This document shows, piece after piece, positions 52,602 to 57,709 of a stretch of 57,709 nt of DNA. The stretch is from an uncultured Planctomycetaceae bacterium. Its GTDB lineage: Bacteria; Planctomycetota; Planctomycetia; Planctomycetales; Planctomycetaceae. Position 1 is the first letter of the stretch; each line of letters begins with the position of its first letter. The notes beneath the pieces are model-generated. The model had not been told where the DNA came from, made no database searches, and saw only the letters and a list, made by a program, of their open reading frames with translations. The stretch is from contig CAIYBH010000138.1 of the NCBI GenBank assembly GCA_903924405.1, positions 1 through 57,709 of the forward strand, in the 5' to 3' direction. Made by a program: the position numbers and the translations under genes.

Positions 52602-55600
52602 TTATTCGCGTGATTGTCGCTGCGTCTGCAAAAAGGCGATCAGATCCCGAAACTCAGGCACTGTCAGGGTTTCCCCGAAATTTGCCGGCATCGGGCTGGC
52701 GGTTGACGACTTTCGTTCCTCAACCTCAGACAGGTTCAGGATCGTTTCCTTTGCCTGACTGTCCGTCAGGCTGAGTCGATCCTGTTCCAGTTCCTTCACC
52801 AGGCCGCTCAGAGCTTTTCCATCGACTGTCACAACCGTTGTCGTGCGAAATGCGACGTCCACATTGCGATTGGGGGCCAGCACGTCTTCCAGCATTCGCT
52901 GCAGGCCGCGATTGGCGATGCCGTCAAGATTGGGGCCCACCTGCCGACCTTCTCCACCTAACTGGTGGCAGACCTGACAGTTCTTTCGGAACAGCTCTTT
53001 TCCTGTGTCCACATTGCCCTGAGTTTCTTCCACCTGGCGTCGACGCTCGGCCAGCAGCGTCTCGACGGTCGCGTCTTCATTCGGCAGCTTGCTGAGCATG
53101 TCTGTCAACCGCTGCTTTGCCGGGGCGGACGCGATGGCCAGCAGTCGCTGCTGGATGGAAGGACGCAGCAGCAGCCGCGCAGAGGCTCGCCCGCCTTCCA
53201 TGAGAGATGTGAGGAGCTCTGCCCCGTCTGCGCTACTGGCCAGTTGTTCGGCGAGTAATGTCTGCTCGGACGCCGTTGCCACGTAAAAGGCGTTGCTGAG
53301 TACCTGCTGCGTCTCGACATTTCCGGAGTTCGTGAAGACATCACGAATGTCAGCAATCAGCGCGTCGCTGGCTGCGGGCATGGTCGGAACAAGTGCGAGT
53401 GTCAGCTGTACGGAATCGTTTTGTATACGTGCCAGTGCTGTGGCAAACAGGCTCAGATCCTGTCGTGAAGTCTGAGGTGCAGCGACCAGACTCTGCAGGG
53501 CCGCCTGAAATTCGTTCAGCTGAAAGTCGGCGATCAGCGCCGCGGCGCGGGCCAGACGACTGGAACGATCCGAGGGGTTGAGCCCAGCTTCGGAGAAACG
53601 CCCCACAGCCAGCCATGCATAGGCCGTGGCAGAGTCGCCGTCGACCAGTTCAAGGACAACCGGCTGACCGACGTATTCCTCGAGAGTCCATTCGACCATC
53701 TGAGCCACATCATTTCGGGGCGGCGGTGTTTCTTTGAGCAACTTGCCGGTGACGTGATCCCGCAGCTTAACGCTGTTGGCTTGTTTCAGTGGGGCATCAG
53801 GAATCCCATCGTGTCCGGCAATGAAGAAGGAGAGGCTTCGGGGGGCGGGAAAGGCGGCGGATTTCCAGATCCCGGTTCGAGATTCTCCAGCTTCGAAACT
53901 GCTGAACAGAGTGGCATTGGTGACCCCATCCTGACAACGCCGAGATTGCGTGGTTCCCCAGCAGACGGTCGCCTGGGAAGTGGTCGGGTGTGGGATGGCA
54001 TTCCAGGGCACTGCAGGGAAGGACTGGAGTGCGGTGAGATCCTGCGGGTTGGACATCTGCAGCAGATTCAGCACGATCTCCGTCGCCCAGTTGCGCACCG
54101 AGGCAGGTGTTTTTTCGCCCCGCTGCGTAAAGCCGCGAGCCATCGAAGTCAGCAGTTCCACCTGCCGCTCCGGTTGATTCTGAAACTGAGTCCGGATTGT
54201 CATCACCACGTGATCGGCTGTTTCCGGCGCGACCCAGGCCGCGGCATACTGGAGGTACTCGGGAAGTCGCTGCGGCTGAAAGGCGGCGACGACGCCCAGA
54301 TGCTGCGCCACGAATGCTGCACCGGCCGGCGATTTGACCGCAAGGCAGATGTCGGCCGTATCGGCGATGTCAGGGCGAGTCCGCAGTCCGGCGGTGAAGT
54401 TTTTCAGCCACGATTCCTGAAGCAGGTGGTCACGCAGGGCGATCCGCAGTGCGTGTCGGAGGTGCACGTCCCCCAGTTCAGTCGTCTGCCAGGCGCGCAG
54501 CAGTGGGCCGAGCAGTGCTTCGGTGCGATGGATCGAGGCGGCTGCGGCGGTGGCGCGACGGACGAGTGGAGATTCGTCAGCAAGCCCGCGGCGAAGCAGC
54601 GACACGACGGACGCGGATTCGTCAGCGGACATCGGCATCTCACGCAGCGCACGATAAACATGCACCCGGACAGTTTCGTCCGCGTCTTCTGCCAGGCGCT
54701 GCAGTTCTGTCATACTGAGTTGCTGCAGAGTGGCAAGGGTCCGGAGACTGAACTGTCGCAGTGCCGGCGAATCAGCAGTCAGCGCGTCGCGGATCTGAGT
54801 TCCGGTGGTGGTGGCATCCTGATCGAGGAATCTGTCACGTGCCAGACGTCGTGCCGGGAGTGGTCCCCGCTGAATCAGTTCCAGCAGTCCGGATGTCGAC
54901 AACGCGGTCAGATCCGGTCCATAGCCTGACGGTCCCTGCAGTCCGGTGGTGTCGGCCTGTGACCACGAGACGCGCCAGATGCGGCCACGAAATCGATCGC
55001 GCCCGGGATGTTTCAGATCCACTTCGTAATGACCGATGATTCGATTGTAGAAGTCGGCAATGTAGAGCGCCCCATCGGGACCGGCGACCAGATCGACCGG
55101 TCGAAACCAGGGGTCAGAACTGCTGACGAGGTCAGGTTGTTCCACCGCGCGAACGCTGGAGCCTCGTCGCTGAAGGCGATTCTGATTGACGCGTGAGGTC
55201 ATCACGTTGCCGTCGAAAGTGCTCTGCGCGTAGTCGGCGGGGAACAGTGTTTCCGCGCCAAGGGCCAGTGCGGCGATGGCCGTGGAACCGTGCAGGTGAT
55301 CCATCACATTCGGCACATAGCCCAGTCCATCGTGAGGGCGGCCGAAACTGTCATAACAGCCACCGGGCAGCAGCAGAGTGACCGGTTTGGTGTGACAGTC
55401 TGCGGTGTAGATGTCACCGAAGGAATCGATGGCCATTCCGAAGGGGTTGACCTGTCCCTGGGTATACAGTTCGATTCGCGAGCCGTCCGGGCGAAAGCGA
55501 AACGTGTTGCCGGAGGTCAGTGTGACTTTGTGGCCATCGCGGCCCGCAACTTCTGAACGATTGTTGAAGCCGTGGCAGGCATAGATCCAGCCATCATCTC

Positions 55601-56153
55601 CGCGGCGGAAGGCATTGCACATGCCGTGTGTGTCGCGTGTGGTATCGAAGGGGCCATACAGGACTTCGCGGTGGTCACAGACGTTGTCGCCATCCGTGTC
55701 CCGCAGCAGCCAGATATTGGGAATGCTGAAGCAGATGACACCATCCTGCCACGGGAGCAGACCAATGGGGATATTCAGTTTGTCAGCGAAGACGGTGACC
55801 TTGTCCGCGAGTGCATCGCCGTTGGTGTCCTCCAGAATCCGAATGGAATCCCGGGGTGTTGCGTCAGCGGCTGCGGCGAAGGGGTATTCTTCTGAACTGC
55901 TCACCCAGAGCCGACCTCGCCCATCGAAAGCCAGATTCATCGGCTTGGCGATCTGCGGTTCACTGGCAACCAGTTGAATGCGAAAGCCCTCGGGAAGCTG
56001 AAACGACTTTTGCTGTTGGGCGGCCGTGACCGGTTCGGTGGTGCGGACACCCAGTGCGAACGGATCTTCCGGTGGTGTCTGAGCCGAGACCAGACACGGA
56101 GCAACGAACAGACAGGCTGCAGCAAACATCCACCACAGTTTCATCGAAGGCAT
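52602..56153 (-). CDS. PVC-type heme-binding protein (propeller, HEAT-like repeats, cytochrome c domain)
   Basis: 1183 residues with a signal peptide (MKLWWMFAAACLFVAPCLVSAQ). Residues about 45-410 form a six-bladed propeller-like dehydrogenase domain (TIGR02604 type: GFRIQLVASEPQIAKPMNLAFDGRGRLWV, DTNGDALADKVTVFAD, VDLVAGPDGALYIADF). About 430-1030 is alpha-solenoid (HEAT-like) plus spacer. The C-terminal 125 residues are a cytochrome c-type domain with CQVCH at 1059-1063 and a likely distal Met in SPMPANF (about 1155). These giant proteins are special to planctomycetes and relatives and are assumed to oxidise a sugar or alcohol outside the cytoplasm, passing electrons to the heme. An alternative ATG is at 56144. 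Confidence 0.9.
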   Translation of the reverse strand: MPSMKLWWMFAAACLFVAPCLVSAQTPPEDPFALGVRTTEPVTAAQQQKSFQLPEGFRIQLVASEPQIAKPMNLAFDGRGRLWVSSSEEYPFAAAADATPRDSIRILEDTNGDALADKVTVFADKLNIPIGLLPWQDGVICFSIPNIWLLRDTDGDNVCDHREVLYGPFDTTRDTHGMCNAFRRGDDGWIYACHGFNNRSEVAGRDGHKVTLTSGNTFRFRPDGSRIELYTQGQVNPFGMAIDSFGDIYTADCHTKPVTLLLPGGCYDSFGRPHDGLGYVPNVMDHLHGSTAIAALALGAETLFPADYAQSTFDGNVMTSRVNQNRLQRRGSSVRAVEQPDLVSSSDPWFRPVDLVAGPDGALYIADFYNRIIGHYEVDLKHPGRDRFRGRIWRVSWSQADTTGLQGPSGYGPDLTALSTSGLLELIQRGPLPARRLARDRFLDQDATTTGTQIRDALTADSPALRQFSLRTLATLQQLSMTELQRLAEDADETVRVHVYRALREMPMSADESASVVSLLRRGLADESPLVRRATAAAASIHRTEALLGPLLRAWQTTELGDVHLRHALRIALRDHLLQESWLKNFTAGLRTRPDIADTADICLAVKSPAGAAFVAQHLGVVAAFQPQRLPEYLQYAAAWVAPETADHVVMTIRTQFQNQPERQVELLTSMARGFTQRGEKTPASVRNWATEIVLNLLQMSNPQDLTALQSFPAVPWNAIPHPTTSQATVCWGTTQSRRCQDGVTNATLFSSFEAGESRTGIWKSAAFPAPRSLSFFIAGHDGIPDAPLKQANSVKLRDHVTGKLLKETPPPRNDVAQMVEWTLEEYVGQPVVLELVDGDSATAYAWLAVGRFSEAGLNPSDRSSRLARAAALIADFQLNEFQAALQSLVAAPQTSRQDLSLFATALARIQNDSVQLTLALVPTMPAASDALIADIRDVFTNSGNVETQQVLSNAFYVATASEQTLLAEQLASSADGAELLTSLMEGGRASARLLLRPSIQQRLLAIASAPAKQRLTDMLSKLPNEDATVETLLAERRRQVEETQGNVDTGKELFRKNCQVCHQLGGEGRQVGPNLDGIANRGLQRMLEDVLAPNRNVDVAFRTTTVVTVDGKALSGLVKELEQDRLSLTDSQAKETILNLSEVEERKSSTASPMPANFGETLTVPEFRDLIAFLQTQRQSRE

Positions 56154-56314
56154 CCGCTCTCAGAGACTTTAGACGACATCAGACATCTTCGGGAACAACA
56201 GACCGGACGAAGCACAACGGCCGGGTGTCCTGTTGAAGACTTCGGCGACGGACTGGTTTTGATCACACCACCGCAGCTCACCCCGCCGATATGGGACGGG
56301 GTGGTTGGAGGGGA

Positions 56315-57592
56315 TCACTTTTGGGCAGCCGTTTCAAGGAAGACCACGATCGAGGGATTTCCAACGGGTGTGTACTGACCGGTAAACCGGAGTGCTCCGG
56401 TCTCGCGATTGACAGCGAAGACCGTGACGTTGTCGGCTCGCTGGTTGCAGCAGTACAGAAAGTTACCGGTGGGATCGAAGGTGAAGCTGCGCGGGTAATT
56501 GCCACGGGTCCACTCGTTTCCGATCTGCTGCAGGGTACCGTTATCACCGACTGCAAAGATGCCAATGCTGTCGTGCAGTCGATTGCCGCCGTAGACAAAT
56601 CGTCCATCGGAAGACACGAGGATTTCTGAGCAGAAATTGCTGCCGGCGTAGCCATCCGGAAGGCTGGGCACGGTCTGTCGGGCCGTCAGACGGCCGGAGT
56701 CCGCCTGGTAATCAAACAGCACGATGGTGGAGCCTTCTTCCTGAATGGAATAGAACCAGCGGCCATTGGGATGAAAATGGAAATGTCTGGGGCCGTCGCC
56801 CGGCGGTAGAGTGACCCAGGGCTGTTCGGCCGGGCTGAGCAATCCTTTTTGGGCATCAAAGCGCCAGACGTAAATGCGATCCTGTCCCAGATCCACGTGC
56901 AGGACAAACCGACCTGACGGATCGGCCTGAATCATGTGGGCATGCGTACGATCGTGTCCGCTGAAGGCGAAGCTTCCGGGAGGGGCGTGGACGGCTCGGG
57001 TTGGGCCGATGTGACCTTCGGCCTGCTTCACGTCGGAGGCAGGGCCCAGTTGTCCATCGTCCAGAACAGGCAGGACAGCGACGGAACCGCCGAAGTAGTT
57101 GGCGACCAGCAGAAAGCGGCCACTGGGGTGCAGACTGACGTAGGTGGGACCGGCGCCTCCGGCGCGAACGGTGTTCAGCAATCGCAGTGAGCCATCTGCG
57201 CGGTTGATGGCAAAGGCACTGACGGTGCCCTGCCCATCATCTCCGGCTTTATCGGTTTCGTTGGCGGAGTACAAATGGGTGCCGGCCGCATTGATCGTGA
57301 GGCAGCTGGGGCTGGTGCCCAGCGGGTAAACGCCGGCGGCCTGCAGAGCGCCCGTGGTTCGATCCACTCGGAAGATATGAATGCCCCGGCCATTTCCCGG
57401 TGGCAGATCGACCTGAGTCGGGAGCACATCCTGCAGTGGTGAGCTGAAGGTTCCAACATAGGCAAACAGCGGTGCATCATCCGGCTGTGTCGGAACGGCG
57501 GCGGCCAGAGCCCGAGGCAATGCCATTGCGCTGGTGGTGAGGATGGCGGATTGTGTCAGAAAATTTCGGCGAGAAGGCTGGCTGGCAGACAT
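56315..57592 (-). CDS. Tat-exported lactonase-type seven-bladed propeller protein
   Basis: 425 residues. The N-terminus has a twin-arginine signal (SRRNFLTQSAILTTSAMALPRALAAA), so it is exported folded. The rest repeats blades such as GRGIHIFRVDRTTGALQ, GPTYVSLHPSGRFLLVANY, GPRHFHFHPNGRWFYSIQE and YPRSFTFDPTGNFLYCCNQ. These are typical of the 6-phosphogluconolactonase-like PF10282 family, which open sugar lactones or related rings. The true substrate is unknown. The gene stands 162 bases from the giant heme protein on the same strand and may share its transcript. Confidence 0.88.
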   Translation of the reverse strand: MSASQPSRRNFLTQSAILTTSAMALPRALAAAVPTQPDDAPLFAYVGTFSSPLQDVLPTQVDLPPGNGRGIHIFRVDRTTGALQAAGVYPLGTSPSCLTINAAGTHLYSANETDKAGDDGQGTVSAFAINRADGSLRLLNTVRAGGAGPTYVSLHPSGRFLLVANYFGGSVAVLPVLDDGQLGPASDVKQAEGHIGPTRAVHAPPGSFAFSGHDRTHAHMIQADPSGRFVLHVDLGQDRIYVWRFDAQKGLLSPAEQPWVTLPPGDGPRHFHFHPNGRWFYSIQEEGSTIVLFDYQADSGRLTARQTVPSLPDGYAGSNFCSEILVSSDGRFVYGGNRLHDSIGIFAVGDNGTLQQIGNEWTRGNYPRSFTFDPTGNFLYCCNQRADNVTVFAVNRETGALRFTGQYTPVGNPSIVVFLETAAQK

Positions 57593-57635
57593 TGTGGTTG
57601 AATCCAGGGAGGAGGTGGGTGTCGGGAAAGTGGGG

Positions 57636-57709
57636 TTTCAGAAAAAGGGCTTCAGAAAAGGGGCTTCAGAAAAGGGGCTTCAGAAAAGGGGTCAGGAACC
57701 AATAGTGCA
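57636..57709. repeat. Tandem 14-bp units running into a cut-off copy of the ggggtcag repeat
   Basis: cttcagaaaagggg occurs three times exactly (57650-57663, 57664-57677, 57678-57691) after a variant at 57636. From 57683 the text aaaaggggtcaggaaccaat equals the left arm of the inverted repeat at 5298-5319 with one mismatch. The element continues past the window end. Confidence 0.8.

Overview
The window looks like chromosomal DNA of a planctomycete (phylum Planctomycetota). This rests on gene content, not a database search. It encodes a PVC-type propeller/HEAT/CxxCH cytochrome, a DUF1573 protein, a formylglycine-enzyme-like lipoprotein-style secreted protein, an ECF sigma factor of the planctomycete type, an exported acidic protein with a degenerate LEPR-XLL-like N-terminus, and a HUH transposase with a long C-terminal extension. 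Coding density is moderate. Many gaps of 200-770 bp carry dispersed repeats. Genes are mostly monocistronic or in 2-3 gene runs on both strands.

Layout. 1-5.8 kb: FGE-like protein, tRNA-Val with its terminator, clpB, a PilZ protein. 5.9-10.5 kb: a low-complexity envelope protein, hemQ, purine nucleoside phosphorylase, and a very acidic small protein with a clear terminator. 11-17 kb: PhoD-like phosphatase, a DUF433/DUF5615 toxin-antitoxin pair whose toxin gene is frameshifted, and a large exported protein of unknown role. 17.5-24.9 kb: an unknown protein, a zinc alcohol dehydrogenase, a three-gene overlapping operon (TIGR01777 epimerase, small membrane protein, DUF3050), fabF, and an RsbW-like ATPase. 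24.9-31.2 kb: remnant of a thiamine-diphosphate enzyme, an outer-membrane barrel, a GlmU lacking its acetyltransferase half, prs, and the acidic exported protein. 31.4-40 kb: mannonate dehydratase, thioredoxin-like protein, hexose-6-phosphate mutarotase, APH/P-loop kinase fusion, RluD, acyltransferase. 40-48 kb: nrdR-comEC, periplasmic aldose epimerase, sigma factor-ribD, ceramidase-like membrane protein. 48-57.7 kb: a RAYT-type transposase bracketed by its probable REP sequences, an SDR, the DUF1573 protein, a Nudix hydrolase, the giant heme-binding protein and a Tat-exported lactonase-type propeller.

How the genes fit together. Most are housekeeping: protein disaggregation, heme, nucleotide, riboflavin and cell-wall precursor synthesis, rRNA modification and DNA uptake. 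A scattered set handles sugars: mannonate dehydratase, two hexose mutarotases, a lactonase propeller and an SDR. No classical phage, integron, CRISPR array or biosynthetic cluster is visible. The most unusual layer is the repeats. A 14-mer (ggggccatccatct) occurs five times: two copies in direct orientation on one side of the RAYT gene, one inverted copy on the other side, and an orphan pair 15 kb away. A separate 22-bp-arm inverted repeat (aaaaggggtcag...) lies at 5.3 kb, with a partial copy at the window's right edge. At least two further intergenic repeat families are present.
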